Shown: positions 63,976-64,000 of the stretch, one piece after another
Numbering within the stretch: the stretch's first letter is position 1
Layout of the letters: every line of letters begins with the position of its first letter
From: Bacillota bacterium
Lineage (GTDB): Bacteria; Bacillota; UBA4882; UBA8346
DNA length: 64,000 nucleotides
Assembly (NCBI GenBank): GCA_023429995.1
Contig: JAEZCE010000065.1
Coordinates: forward strand, 1-64,000
Direction of reading: 5' to 3'
The notes under the pieces: generated by a model
Databases searched by the model: none
What the model was told of the DNA's origin: nothing
The model's input: only the letters and a program-made list of their open reading frames with translations
Translations under genes and position numbers: made by a program

Positions 63976-64000
63976 GCTTGCGGGGGCCTTTGAAATTTCT

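Overview
The window looks like a chromosomal segment of a spore-forming member of the Bacillota (Firmicutes), moderate in G+C, with strong AGGAGG ribosome-binding sites and many TTG/GTG starts. Evidence for this is the smc-ftsY block, a spoVA-type sporulation operon, DUF1657/DUF1540/DUF421 proteins, RpiR- and LacI-type sugar regulators and a Bacillus-type LexA box. All three exported solute-binding proteins have signal peptides without a lipobox cysteine. That would suit a diderm (outer-membrane) Bacillota lineage better than a classical Gram-positive one; this is an inference.

Layout. 1-270: a 63-bp tandem repeat array. 628-8917: an SGNH-like protein, smc, ftsY, miaB, a short-chain dehydrogenase and a ThuA-like protein. 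9097-11068: a retropepsin-like exported protein and a convergent RluA-type pseudouridine synthase. 11502-20563: a chemoreceptor followed by a hydroxy-acid catabolic operon (DUF1537-type kinase, PdxA2-type dehydrogenase, cyclase-family hydrolase, LarA-like racemase, TRAP transporter DctPQM). 20890-23837: DAHP synthase, prephenate dehydrogenase and a PHP phosphoesterase. 24143-24886: six tRNA genes (Val, Asp, Phe, Gly, Cys, Leu) with a 14-bp palindromic repeat array in the leader.

25224-40779 is a region of decay: a superoxide dismutase and a large membrane protein, then a collapsed three-subunit molybdenum hydroxylase, a truncated DUF421 gene, and a spoVA-type operon whose spoVAD is frameshifted several times and whose spoVAE is reduced to about 15 codons. 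It also holds a cluster of 2-hydroxyacyl-CoA dehydratase activase-like proteins in which one 720-residue fused protein sits divergently beside a two-gene split version of itself.

41241-48908 is a LacI-controlled ABC sugar operon ending in a fused beta-phosphoglucomutase/GH65 disaccharide phosphorylase. It ends in a degenerate copy of the tRNA-Leu 3' end plus its terminator. 49284-56457 is a second ABC sugar operon with a class II aldolase, an ADP-dependent-type sugar kinase, an RpiR regulator and a D-lyxose-isomerase-like cupin. A 16-codon leader ORF overlaps the binding-protein start. 56545-59925 (minus strand) holds small membrane and zinc-ribbon proteins, a KhtTU-like K+/H+ antiporter pair and a 45-codon gene. 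60208-63856 carries an unknown coiled-coil membrane protein, an SOS-box-controlled umuDC pair and two small proteins.

Common themes are that each binding-protein gene is followed by a strong stem-loop before its permease genes, and that genes for niche carbon sources are intact while a molybdenum hydroxylase and a spore operon are decaying.
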